Part shown: positions 9,577 to 17,062 of the stretch, in pieces
Position numbering within the stretch: position 1 is the stretch's first letter
Layout of the letters: every line of letters begins with the position of its first letter
Made by a program: the position numbers and the translations under genes
Assembly: GCA_964532225.1 (NCBI GenBank)
Contig: CAZHHM010000018.1
Coordinates: 1 to 37,454, forward strand
Length of the DNA stretch: 37,454 nt
Origin: CAZHHM01 sp964532225
Lineage (GTDB): Bacteria > Margulisbacteria > WOR-1 > JAKLHX01
Direction of reading: 5' to 3'
Notes under the pieces: model-generated
Databases searched by the model: none
What the model saw: only the letters and a program-made list of their open reading frames with translations
Told to the model about the DNA's origin: nothing

Positions 9577-10280
9577 TTGCACATCCCTCCGAAGTTCTTT
9601 AGTATCTTAAGTCCGCTCTCCGCGCTCTTCTCGGGGTGGAACTGGAGCCCGAAGATATTGCCTTTTTCCACCGATGAAACGAAGTCCGCTCCGTAACCGG
9701 TCGATGTCAGGATGTCGCTGCTGTCGGCAGGATCGCAATAGTACGAATGCACAAAGTATACTTTAGTGCCGTCCTTGACGTCCTTCAGAAGGGGAGAGGA
9801 CTTTTTAATGGAAATATTGTTCCAGCCCATGTGGGGTATTTTTAATGCAGTTTGAGGGTTGGATGGTTTGATAGCTGGAAAGTTAAGATTAGTGTCGGGT
9901 TGCTTGCCTGAGGCTGAAGACTCGGCTCCATTCATCTTTCCAACTTTCCAACTTTCAAACTTTCTAACCTTCCCCTTTAAAATTCCCAGTCCTGCTTTGC
10001 TTCCTTCCTCACTGCTTTCAAACAGCAGCTGCATTCCAAGGCACAGCCCTAAGAAAGGCTTACCCGATGAAATGGCGGCTTTTATAACGGGGATAAGCTT
10101 TTTTGCCTCAAGTTCTTCGATGGCGCTGTCAAATGCGCCCACTCCCGGCAGTATGGTGCCTGAGGCTTTGGATATGATCTCCGCGTTGTCGGTTATGACA
10201 GCGTCGAACCCGAGCTTTTCAAGCGCTTTTTGCACGCTCCTCAGGTTCCCCGCGCCGTAATCGATTATGGCTATAGGCAT
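9573..10280 (-). CDS. hisH: HisH, glutamine amidotransferase subunit of IGP synthase, with a 36-residue insert
   Basis: Supplies ammonia from glutamine to HisF in imidazole glycerol phosphate synthase. The class I triad is intact: Cys80 in GLCLGMQ, His215 and Glu217 in QFHPE. The start is ATG 10280 (MPIAIIDYGAGN). An upstream in-frame ATG at 10361 would add residues that read as the antisense of the ROK gene. The protein is 235 aa, longer than the usual ~200, because residues about 109-144 form a low-complexity insert between the KVRKF strand and the conserved PHMGWN segment. That insert is encoded by octamer repeats in inverted arms (see the repeat entry). The gene overlaps the ROK stop by 10 bp and hands over to hisA by an ATGA overlap, so translation is coupled. 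The insert lies at a loop position, so the enzyme may still work. Confidence 0.93.
   Translation of the reverse strand: MPIAIIDYGAGNLRSVQKALEKLGFDAVITDNAEIISKASGTILPGVGAFDSAIEELEAKKLIPVIKAAISSGKPFLGLCLGMQLLFESSEEGSKAGLGILKGKVRKFESWKVGKMNGAESSASGKQPDTNLNFPAIKPSNPQTALKIPHMGWNNISIKKSSPLLKDVKDGTKVYFVHSYYCDPADSSDILTSTGYGADFVSSVEKGNIFGLQFHPEKSAESGLKILKNFGGMCK
9849..9956 (-). repeat. In-frame inverted octamer-repeat cassette inside hisH
   Basis: Read on the coding strand, the cassette begins with about four 8-bp units of the type GTTNGAAA. It passes through a unique centre and ends in the reverse complement of four related units (GTTTGAGG, GTTGGATG, GTTTGATA, GCTGGAAA). The insert length is a multiple of three and has no stop, so hisH stays open. 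It encodes about 36 residues not expected in the HisH family. The same two-armed design recurs elsewhere in the window with unrelated unit sequences. Confidence 0.75.
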
Positions 10281-11155
10281 AGCGCCAGTGCTCCTATCAC
10301 ACCCACATCTTTTTTCAGCTTGGCAGGTATCACTTTTACCCTGACCCCTGATATGACGCATTCTTTCACTCTTTTGTTGATAGCATCGAAGAACGGCTTG
10401 CCAAAGGAACTTACCCCGCCGCCGACGATTATGGCTTCAGGATTTAGGATGTGAGCGATGTTGGCAAAGCCCGTGCCTATACGGTAGGCGGCCAGTTCGA
10501 TCTGGGCTTTTGCTTTTTTGTTGCCCTTTTTCGCAAGCATCTCGATATCCCTTGGGGACATGCCTGCCTGTTTGTGTATGGCAGGTCCGGCTGCCATGCC
10601 TTCAAGATGGCCTTTCCTGCCGCATGGGCATTTAGGGCCGTTCATGTCGATCACCATGTGCCCGACCTCCCCGGCTGAGCCGGAAGAGCCCCTGAAAAGC
10701 TGTTTGTTTATCACTATCCCTCCGCCTATGCCGGTGGAGACCGTGACATAGACGAAATCACTGAATTTCTTCCCAGCCCCGAACCGGAGCTCTCCGATAG
10801 CGGCCGCATTGGCGTCGTTCTCAAGCACGACCTTTGTTTTTAGTCTCTTCTCCAGCATGGGACGAAGGGCCACCTTTCCCCATCCGGGAAGGTTGGGAGG
10901 GTTTACCACCGTGCCTGAAGAGGCTATCACAGGGCCGGGAGCGCCGACTCCGACGCATTTGATGCTGTTAAAAGGCCTGCCCGTCCCGATGCAAAGAGCG
11001 TTCACAAGGTCCGTCATCCTTGATACTACATGGGCAAGCCCGAGCTTTGCTTCGGTAGGGACGGTCTTGATCGCCAGGACCTTTCCTTTGTCAGTAGCTA
11101 TGGCAGCCGATATCTTGGTCCCGCCGAGGTCTATGCCTATAATAGTATTTTTCAT
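10271..11155 (-). CDS. ROK-family sugar kinase (glucokinase-like)
   Basis: Phosphorylates a hexose, probably glucose, with ATP in the cytoplasm. The protein is 294 aa, normal for the family. Visible are the N-terminal phosphate loop IGIDLGGTK, the central LENDANAAA with catalytic Asp, the STGIGGG adenosine/phosphate motif, and EVGHM with the zinc-binding His. The ROK zinc cluster normally reads CxCGxxGCxE. Here it reads CPCGRKGHLE, so the third Cys is His, which can still bind zinc. No DNA-binding domain is present, so this is a kinase and not a NagC/XylR-type repressor. It is the first gene of the ROK-hisH-hisA unit. A TGATATAAT extended -10 ends 7 nt before the ATG, so the mRNA is probably leaderless. 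The GH57 genes at 35100 onward could feed it with glucose, though they lie far away. Confidence 0.9.
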   Translation of the reverse strand: MKNTIIGIDLGGTKISAAIATDKGKVLAIKTVPTEAKLGLAHVVSRMTDLVNALCIGTGRPFNSIKCVGVGAPGPVIASSGTVVNPPNLPGWGKVALRPMLEKRLKTKVVLENDANAAAIGELRFGAGKKFSDFVYVTVSTGIGGGIVINKQLFRGSSGSAGEVGHMVIDMNGPKCPCGRKGHLEGMAAGPAIHKQAGMSPRDIEMLAKKGNKKAKAQIELAAYRIGTGFANIAHILNPEAIIVGGGVSSFGKPFFDAINKRVKECVISGVRVKVIPAKLKKDVGVIGALALCL

Positions 11156-11162
11156 ATAACAG

Positions 11163-11171
11163 ATTATATCA
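11163..11171 (-). promoter_or_regulatory. Extended -10 promoter for the ROK-hisH-hisA unit
   Basis: TGATATAAT on the minus strand matches the TGnTATAAT extended -10 consensus. Only 7 nt separate it from the ATG at 11155, so transcription should begin at or next to the start codon. No Shine-Dalgarno is present and no good -35 hexamer is seen. Confidence 0.6.
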
Positions 11172-11203
11172 TCTGCCTAAAAGGAGTTCCCGCAAAATCA
11201 GTG

Positions 11204-11209
11204 TATAAT
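11204..11209 (+). promoter_or_regulatory. -10 element for the DUF3467-to-R3H operon
   Basis: A perfect TATAAT lies 18 nt before the ATG at 11228, followed by the Shine-Dalgarno GAGGAGA. The -35 region is weak. It is divergent from the ROK promoter in a 72-bp gap, so the two units could share control. Confidence 0.5.
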
Positions 11210-11227
11210 TTACGTGAGGAGAACACC

Positions 11228-11509
11228 ATGCAGGAAGAGATCAAGATAGCCCTCGACGAGAATACGGCAAAAGGCGTCTACAGCAATTTCGCGATGATAT
11301 CCCACAGCGAGAACGAGTTCATAACCGATTTCATATTCGCCCATCCTCCGGTCGGGAAGGTGAGCTCAAGGGTGATAATGTCGCCCACCCAGGCAAAAAG
11401 GTTCCTTGCCGCCCTCGCTGAGAACCTCAAGTTGTACGAGGCGAAGTTCGGCACCATAAAAGAGCCATCTGAAAAGCAGGATTTCAGAATAAATATGAGC
11501 GTGAACTGA
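11228..11509 (+). CDS. DUF3467 family protein (93 aa)
   Basis: Short cytoplasmic protein matching the DUF3467 layout: an N-terminal strand with a Tyr-x-Asn-Phe segment, a central DFIFAHPP strand, a SRVIMSP motif, then a helix with A-x-R-F-x-x-A-L-x-x-N-L-x-x-Y-E. The function of the family is not established. The start at ATG 11228 is chosen for its Shine-Dalgarno (GAGGAGA, 6 nt upstream). An upstream extension to 11030 would overlap the ROK gene antisense and its promoter. The histidine kinase gene starts 1 bp after the stop, so the two are translated together and may work together. Confidence 0.85.
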   Translation: MQEEIKIALDENTAKGVYSNFAMISHSENEFITDFIFAHPPVGKVSSRVIMSPTQAKRFLAALAENLKLYEAKFGTIKEPSEKQDFRINMSVN

Positions 11510-11510
11510 T

Positions 11511-13397
11511 ATGACGGGAACTCCCGAACAGCCGCATGTGATAGTAAGAGAGACGACCTTCGAACAGCTCTTTCACAGGGAGAACTTCCTGTGGAAGGTC
11601 CGCTGGGTATTTATCCTGTGGCTTATGGTATGGCTCTTCCTTCCTCACAAGGTCGAGCTGCCGGTAGGTCTCGGCTTCTTCATGCTCGTTGCGGCCGCCA
11701 TCTATAACCTTATCGTCACGTTCGCTGTGACCACAAGGTACAGAAAGGCCCTGAGCCTGCTCACATTTTTCATTGACTCGCTATTCATCACGGTAGGCGT
11801 CTACCTTTCGGGAGGGATAAACTCAGAGCTGTGGCCTCTGTATTTCCTCAGCATTATGTTCGCTTCATCGATCATAAAATTCAAGAACGAGTTCTATCTG
11901 TGGCTTTTGGTATCGGCTCTCTACTTCATTGCATCCGGGCAGGCTGCAGGCGACCCGAACTTCTGGTCGGTATATCTTACCCGTGTCGTGACTTTCGGAG
12001 CTGTGACCTTTACTTCGTTCTTCATGTCGGGCATCGAGAGGGATATCAGAAAAAGGTCCGAGAACATGGCGGACGAGAACAAAACGCTTTACGACAGGGT
12101 AAGCAAGTTCAACAAAGAGCTGGAGGACAGGATCAACCGCGAAACGCAGGACCTTGCCAAAAGGTACAAGCAGCTTGAGATGCTGTATAAGGTCACGAGC
12201 GCGGTCTCCTCTGATATCGAGCTCGATCATCTTCTCAAGGCCGTCATAACCAGTGTAAGGGAAGGCCTCGGTTTCGACAGGGTCGGCATATTCGAGATCG
12301 ATGACGACAGGCAGATAGTAAAAGGCCGCGTAGGGGTCGACAGGTCCGGCAATTTCGAGGTCATCGAGGACCAGGTGTTCAACCTTGAAGAAGAAGATAA
12401 TAACTTTGCCCGTATCGCGGCAGGAAAGATCGACTATTTCTACACCGATGACGCGGATTCAGAGCTGCCCGAATCGCACAAGAGATATATGCAGCCGGGA
12501 ATTGGTCAGAACGCGGTAGTGCCCATGAGAGCGTCGGGAAAAGTGCTCGGGATGATAGCGGTGGATAACGTGCTCTCGAACAAGGCCATTACAAAGGACG
12601 ATCTTTCCCTTCTCCGCACTTTCGCCGACCAGGCGGGCATAGCGCTCAACAACGCAAGGCTTTACGGCAGGGAAAGAGAGACCCTTGTCAGGATGAAACG
12701 CCTTGAAGAGATAAAGTCGAATTTCCTCTCCAAGATGTCCCATGACCTCAGAACGCCTCTTACATCGATAAAAGAGTCGGTAGAGCTGCTGCTGCGCAAG
12801 GTGTTCGGGGAGCTTCAGCCAAACCAGGAAAAGTTCCTTAATATCGCCAAGCAGAACACCAGAAGGCTTACCGCTCTGGTGACCGAGATGCTCGACAGCG
12901 CCAAGATGGAGGCAAAGGAGCTCAAGCTCGAGCTCGGCAAGGTCAATCTGCACTCTCTTGTAGAGGAGGTCATATTCGAGCTCAACCCCCAGGCGGGCGA
13001 AAAGAATATCGCTCTGTCCTCGATGGTGGGGCGGCATCTTCCGCCTATACACGCCGACAAGGGAAAGGTCTACAGGGTCCTTTCAAACCTCATCGTGAAC
13101 GCGGTCAGGTATACCGATGAAGGCGGCACGGTGATCGTTTCCTCCGAGGAGGGAGAGAGCGAGATCACGGTAACGGTAAAGGATACGGGCATAGGCATGA
13201 CGCCCGAACAATTAAATAAAATATTCGAGAAATTCTACCAGATCGACGACCCGAACAAGAAAAAGATCGAAGGCGTCGGCCTTGGGCTCTATATAGCGAA
13301 AGAGATAGTGGAGGCCCACGGAGGCAGGATCTGGGCCGAAAGCGACGGTCCCGGTGCCGGATCGAGGTTCTGCTTCACTCTTCCAAAGGATAACTGA
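11511..13397 (+). CDS. Membrane sensor histidine kinase with GAF domain
   Basis: Autophosphorylates on His in response to a signal and would pass the phosphate to a response regulator. None is encoded in the window, so it is an orphan here. The 628-aa protein has about six membrane helices at residues 28-175 and a coiled coil at about 180-220. A GAF domain follows at about 225-385. A HisKA domain has the phospho-acceptor His411 (SHDLRTPL). The ATPase domain has the N box (Asn526/Asn530), G1 DTGIGM near 558-563, the F-box-like FYQID and G2 GLGLYIAKEI. All catalytic motifs are intact. The membrane part resembles integral-membrane sensor modules, but I cannot name the ligand. It starts 1 bp after DUF3467, and its TGA overlaps the alr ATG by one base (TGATG). 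Confidence 0.93.
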   Translation: MTGTPEQPHVIVRETTFEQLFHRENFLWKVRWVFILWLMVWLFLPHKVELPVGLGFFMLVAAAIYNLIVTFAVTTRYRKALSLLTFFIDSLFITVGVYLSGGINSELWPLYFLSIMFASSIIKFKNEFYLWLLVSALYFIASGQAAGDPNFWSVYLTRVVTFGAVTFTSFFMSGIERDIRKRSENMADENKTLYDRVSKFNKELEDRINRETQDLAKRYKQLEMLYKVTSAVSSDIELDHLLKAVITSVREGLGFDRVGIFEIDDDRQIVKGRVGVDRSGNFEVIEDQVFNLEEEDNNFARIAAGKIDYFYTDDADSELPESHKRYMQPGIGQNAVVPMRASGKVLGMIAVDNVLSNKAITKDDLSLLRTFADQAGIALNNARLYGRERETLVRMKRLEEIKSNFLSKMSHDLRTPLTSIKESVELLLRKVFGELQPNQEKFLNIAKQNTRRLTALVTEMLDSAKMEAKELKLELGKVNLHSLVEEVIFELNPQAGEKNIALSSMVGRHLPPIHADKGKVYRVLSNLIVNAVRYTDEGGTVIVSSEEGESEITVTVKDTGIGMTPEQLNKIFEKFYQIDDPNKKKIEGVGLGLYIAKEIVEAHGGRIWAESDGPGAGSRFCFTLPKDN

Positions 13398-14515
13398 TGG
13401 AACCTTTCAGACCTACATATGCCGAGATAGACCTTGGCAGATTGATGGGGAACATCTCGCTCATCAAGTCCTCTCTTAATAAGGGGACAAAGTTCATGGC
13501 CGTCGTAAAGGCCAACGCCTACGGCCACGGGGCCGTGGAGGTCGCAAAGGCGGCAGAAAGCGCCGGCGCCGACCGTCTGGGGGTCGCTACGCTCGGCGAA
13601 GCCCTTGAGATAAGGTCTTCGATGATCAAGACCCCGGTGCTCATACTCAGCGAGACCGACAGGCATTATCTTGAAAGGCTGTTCGACGCCGATATCACAC
13701 CGACGGTCTATACTCTCGAAACGGCCAGGTCGCTTTCAGACCTCGCTGTCCAGAAAAAAAAGAAGATCGATATACACATAAAGATAGACACGGGCATGGG
13801 AAGGGTAGGGGTCATCTACACTGATGCTGTGCGTCTTGTGAAAGAGATCTCCGCTTTGCCGGGCATCGGGATAGAGGGGATATTCACCCATTTTGCAAAA
13901 GCGGATGAAAAGAGCAGCGACATGACCATGGTCCAGTTCAGGCGTTTTACCTCTATCCTTGACGAGCTTGAGCGCTCCGGGATAAGGCCGACAATAAGGC
14001 ATGCCGCCAATTCCGCGGCATCGGTCCTCTTTCCCGAAACACAGCTTGATATGGTTAGGGTGGGGATATTCATGTACGGGCTTTGCCCTGCCGAAGGGGT
14101 CGGCGCGTCGATGGGGCTCAAACCGGTCCTTTCGTTCAGGACAAAGGTCCTTTATCAAAAAAGGGTCCCAAAAGGGATGACTCTGAGCTACGGCGCGTCA
14201 TATGTCACCGATAAGGACACGAGCATAGCTACTCTGCCCGTAGGTTATGCCGACGGGGTGCCCAGATCGCTCTCGAACAAAGGATGCGTGCTCATTAACG
14301 GCAAAAGATATCCCATAGCGGGAAAAGTGACGATGGATATGGTGCTTATCGATACCGGTGATGATAAAATCAATATCGGGGATGACGCTGTCGTCATAGG
14401 ACAAAGCGGTGATGCGTCCATCTCAGCCGACGAAGTGGCCTCCATGGACGGGACCATCAATTATGAGGTCCTTTGCGGTATAGCAAAAAGGGTCCCCAGG
14501 GTTTACGTACAATGA
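13397..14515 (+). CDS. alr: Alanine racemase
   Basis: PLP enzyme converting L-Ala to D-Ala for peptidoglycan, in the cytoplasm. The protein is 372 aa, as usual. PLP binds Lys38 in VVKANAYGHG. The opposite-face base is Tyr265 in SYGASY, followed by LPVGYADG and the VTMDM motif. The start ATG overlaps the histidine kinase stop by one base. The stop overlaps the dnaX start (ATGA). It is embedded in a DNA replication/repair run and not in a cell-wall cluster. Its presence implies a peptidoglycan wall. Confidence 0.96.
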   Translation: MEPFRPTYAEIDLGRLMGNISLIKSSLNKGTKFMAVVKANAYGHGAVEVAKAAESAGADRLGVATLGEALEIRSSMIKTPVLILSETDRHYLERLFDADITPTVYTLETARSLSDLAVQKKKKIDIHIKIDTGMGRVGVIYTDAVRLVKEISALPGIGIEGIFTHFAKADEKSSDMTMVQFRRFTSILDELERSGIRPTIRHAANSAASVLFPETQLDMVRVGIFMYGLCPAEGVGASMGLKPVLSFRTKVLYQKRVPKGMTLSYGASYVTDKDTSIATLPVGYADGVPRSLSNKGCVLINGKRYPIAGKVTMDMVLIDTGDDKINIGDDAVVIGQSGDASISADEVASMDGTINYEVLCGIAKRVPRVYVQ

Positions 14516-16119
14516 CATACATATCTCTATACAGGAAATACAGGTCCCAGGACTTTGACGAGATCGTAGGGCAGGAGCCGATAATCCAGACCCTGAAGAA
14601 CGCGATCTCTTCATCCAGGCTGGGGCATGCCTATCTGTTCACCGGACCCAGGGGCACGGGAAAGACCTCTACTGCCAGGATATTCGCGAAAGCCCTGAAC
14701 TGCTCCGACAAAAAGGGCGACAATCCCTGCGGAAAATGCGACCAGTGCGTCAAGATAACCTCAGGGCATGCGCTGAACGTCATCGAGATAGACGCCGCCT
14801 CCAACAGGGGCATCGACGAGATAAGGGACCTCAGGGAAAAGATAAAGTACAAGCCTGTCGAAGGCAGATACAAGATCTATATCATCGACGAGGTCCATAT
14901 GCTAACCTCAGAGGCCTTCAACGCGCTCCTGAAGACGCTTGAGGAGCCGCCGGCCGACACTCTTTTCATTTTGGCCACTACCGAGCCCCAGAAGGTGCCG
15001 GTAACTATCTCATCGAGGTGCCAGAGATTCGACTTCGGAAGGATCTCCTTCGACAAGATATCAGCCCATCTTAAGGCTATTGCCAAAGAAGAGGGTTTTA
15101 AGATCGAGGACGACGCGCTCCAGCTCATTGCCAGGTCATCCGAAGGGTCCCTCAGGGACGCCATATCACTTATGGACCAGCTCGTTTCGTTCTGCGAGGG
15201 CACGATAAAGGCAGAGGATGTTACCCAGGTGCTGGGAACGGCGGAGCCGGAATTCCTCTTTGAGATGGGCAGGGCCATACTTGGCAGGAACGATAAAGAA
15301 GTCCTTTCTCTTGTGGAGCGGTCGGTGAGCCAGGGAGTAAGCGTTCCTCAGCTGGCCAGGGACCTTGTGTATCATTTCAGGAACCTGATGCTCGTAAAGA
15401 TCAAAGCGGATGAAATGCTCGACCTTTCAAAGGAGCAGATCAAGAGGCTTGCGGCTGAGGCTGAGAAATACCCGCTGAAAGAGCTCAAAGACACTGTAGT
15501 AGCTTTGTCCGGTGCCGAGACGGACATGAAGTGGCATCACAATCCCCGGATAGTGCTTGAAGTAGCGTTGCTGGAGATATTGGAAGAGGGGAAGGGAACG
15601 GGGGACAGGGCACAGGGGACAGGGGACAGGGCACAGGGAACAGGGGACAGGGAACAGGGAACGGGGGACAGGGTACAGGGTGCAGTCGGAATACTACCCC
15701 CTCAGTCCCTTTCGGGACCTCTCCCCCTTGGTAAGGGGGAGACCGCCGGCAGGCGAGAGGGGGTAACAGCCTCTTCCGACAAACTTTCAAAAGTGCTTTC
15801 TTCCTGGAAGGACGTCCTTTCAAAAGTGAGGGGAAAGACACTTTTCGGTTTTGTGTCCCTGAGCGAGGCGACCCCGAAAGGCACCGACACCAACGGCAGG
15901 ATAGTACTTTCGTTCAGAAAAGGCTATTCCTTCCACAAATCCAGAGTTGAGGAGAACGCGAACAAGACCTGCATCGAGCAAGTGCTCTCCGATACGCTGG
16001 GGGAAAAGACCTTTATCACCTGCGTGCTAGAGGCAGAGGAGTCGCATCCGAGACCGCAGGAAAAAAGGACAAGTGCTGACGATATCGCCGAGCTTTTCGA
16101 CGGCCAGATAATAACTTAA
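14512..16119 (+). CDS. dnaX: DNA polymerase III gamma/tau subunit, with in-frame repeat insertion
   Basis: Clamp-loader ATPase of the replicative polymerase. The protein is 535 aa from ATG 14512, which overlaps the alr stop as ATGA. An upstream start at 14473 would lie inside alr. Residues 1-355 are the conserved AAA+ core: Walker A GPRGTGKT (Lys51), a four-Cys zinc module near residues 64-79 (CSDKKGD..CGKCDQC), Walker B IIDEVHM, and the SRC sensor/finger. Residues about 363-424 are not native-looking. Four copies of a 7-residue Thr-Gly-Asp-Arg-x-Gln-Gly unit are followed by a segment encoded by a cloverleaf palindrome. The C-terminal tau-like region then resumes. Both insertions keep the frame and lie in the linker between core and tail, where they may be tolerated. 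ybaB and recR follow, the usual dnaX-ybaB-recR order. Confidence 0.96.
   Translation: MTYISLYRKYRSQDFDEIVGQEPIIQTLKNAISSSRLGHAYLFTGPRGTGKTSTARIFAKALNCSDKKGDNPCGKCDQCVKITSGHALNVIEIDAASNRGIDEIRDLREKIKYKPVEGRYKIYIIDEVHMLTSEAFNALLKTLEEPPADTLFILATTEPQKVPVTISSRCQRFDFGRISFDKISAHLKAIAKEEGFKIEDDALQLIARSSEGSLRDAISLMDQLVSFCEGTIKAEDVTQVLGTAEPEFLFEMGRAILGRNDKEVLSLVERSVSQGVSVPQLARDLVYHFRNLMLVKIKADEMLDLSKEQIKRLAAEAEKYPLKELKDTVVALSGAETDMKWHHNPRIVLEVALLEILEEGKGTGDRAQGTGDRAQGTGDREQGTGDRVQGAVGILPPQSLSGPLPLGKGETAGRREGVTASSDKLSKVLSSWKDVLSKVRGKTLFGFVSLSEATPKGTDTNGRIVLSFRKGYSFHKSRVEENANKTCIEQVLSDTLGEKTFITCVLEAEESHPRPQEKRTSADDIAELFDGQIIT
15598..15681 (+). repeat. In-frame heptad tandem repeat in dnaX
   Basis: The DNA is a run of 7-bp units of the type ACAGGG[G/C/A], about 12 units over 84 bp. 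Because 21 bp equals three units, the protein repeats every 7 residues (TGDRAQG, TGDRAQG, TGDREQG, TGDRVQG). The strong match between DNA period and protein period shows that the DNA repeat came first. Similar ACAGGGG heptads are a known type of short tandem repeat in cyanobacterial genomes. Confidence 0.85.
15695..15765 (+). repeat. Cloverleaf palindromic element embedded in dnaX
   Basis: A 9-bp perfect outer stem (TACCCCCTC at 15695-15703 with GAGGGGGTA at 15757-15765) encloses three hairpins. These are GTCCC/GGGAC (15705-15718), TCTCCCCCTT/AAGGGGGAGA (15720-15742) and CGCC/GGCG (15744-15755). The 71-bp element can fold as a three-armed cloverleaf in DNA or RNA. It sits in frame within the dnaX coding sequence, directly after the heptad tract. 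Its third arm contains CCGGCAGGCG, a 10-mer also present at the right border of the insert in the nested tRNA-Gln (24747-24756). Confidence 0.8.
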
Positions 16120-16136
16120 TAGAAGGAGATCCCGAC

Positions 16137-16460
16137 ATGGACCTTGGCAACATGATGAAACAGGTACAGCAGATGCAGTCCGACATGAAAAAGATACAGG
16201 AGGACCTGAAGAACGAGGTCGTCTCCACCGGTGCCGGAAGGGGTGCCGTTGTGGTCACGGTGAGCGGGGAGATGGAGCTTAAGTCGCTTGTCATCGACCC
16301 CAAGCTCGCACCCATGAACGATCCCGCTCAGCTCGCGGAGCTGATAAAGTTCGCAGTTAACGAAGGTCTTGCCAAATCAAAGGAATCAGCCGCCAAGAAG
16401 ATGGGAAAGATTGCGGGAGGCCTTAATATCCCGGGTCTTTCAGGGATGCTCGGGAAATAA
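16137..16460 (+). CDS. ybaB: YbaB/EbfC nucleoid-associated protein
   Basis: A 107-aa DNA-binding protein of the YbaB/EbfC family, which forms dimers that bind DNA as a clamp-like fold. Visible are the N-terminal Met/Gln/Lys-rich helix (MKQVQQMQSDMKKIQEDL), the central strand block with GAGRGAVVVTVSGEMELKSL, and a C-terminal helix with many Ala and Lys. The Shine-Dalgarno AGAAGGAGA is upstream of ATG 16137. It lies between dnaX and recR, its usual place. Its TAA overlaps the recR ATG by one base. Confidence 0.94.
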   Translation: MDLGNMMKQVQQMQSDMKKIQEDLKNEVVSTGAGRGAVVVTVSGEMELKSLVIDPKLAPMNDPAQLAELIKFAVNEGLAKSKESAAKKMGKIAGGLNIPGLSGMLGK

Positions 16461-17062
16461 TGCCATCGACATATCCGGGTCCGATAAGCCGTCTTATCGA
16501 AGAGTTCATGAAGATGCCTGGCATAGGCCCTAAATCCGCCCAAAGGCTTGCTTTCTACATACTGTCGATACCCGAAAGCGAGGCCGACAAGCTAAGGGAT
16601 GCTGTTTCGGAGGTCAAGAAGGGCATCAAGTTCTGTTCCAAATGCTACAACCTCACCGACAAGGATGTCTGCGCCGTCTGTTCCGACTCATCACGAGACC
16701 GGTCCATCCTTTGCGTCGTTGCCGAACCCAAGGACCTTATAGCCATCGAAAGGACGATGGAGTTCAAAGGGCTGTTCCATGTTCTGGGAGGGGTCATTTC
16801 CCCGCTTGACGGCATCGGCCCTGAAAGCCTGCGCATCAAAGAGCTGCTCAGGAGGCTCGATGACGGCGTTAAAGAGGTGCTGCTTGCGTTCAATCCTACC
16901 ACCGAGAGCGAGGCGACGGTATTCTATCTGGCAAAGATACTCAAAGGCACAGGGATCAAGGTAACTCGCCTTGCTTACGGACTGCCTATAGGTTCCGATA
17001 TGGATTTTGCCGACGAGGCGACATTGCTCAAAGCAATAGAAGGCAGGAGGGAATTACAATGA
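16460..17062 (+). CDS. recR: Recombination protein RecR
   Basis: Works with RecO (and RecF) to load RecA at gapped DNA. The 200-aa protein has the full family layout: a helix-hairpin-helix MPGIGPKSAQRLAF at residues 19-32, a four-Cys zinc site (Cys59, Cys62, Cys71, Cys74), a Toprim domain starting LCVVAEP with the conserved acidic residues, and a C-terminal tail with TRLAYGLPIGSDMDFAD. It is coupled to ybaB by a one-base overlap and to the next gene by ATGA. recO and recF are not in the window. Confidence 0.96.
   Translation: MPSTYPGPISRLIEEFMKMPGIGPKSAQRLAFYILSIPESEADKLRDAVSEVKKGIKFCSKCYNLTDKDVCAVCSDSSRDRSILCVVAEPKDLIAIERTMEFKGLFHVLGGVISPLDGIGPESLRIKELLRRLDDGVKEVLLAFNPTTESEATVFYLAKILKGTGIKVTRLAYGLPIGSDMDFADEATLLKAIEGRRELQ

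Noticed and set aside
14512..16119. A programmed frameshift in dnaX producing a short gamma form
   Set aside because: I saw no convincing slippery A-run with a stimulatory structure at the domain border. The cloverleaf could pause ribosomes, but there is no slippery site directly ahead of it.
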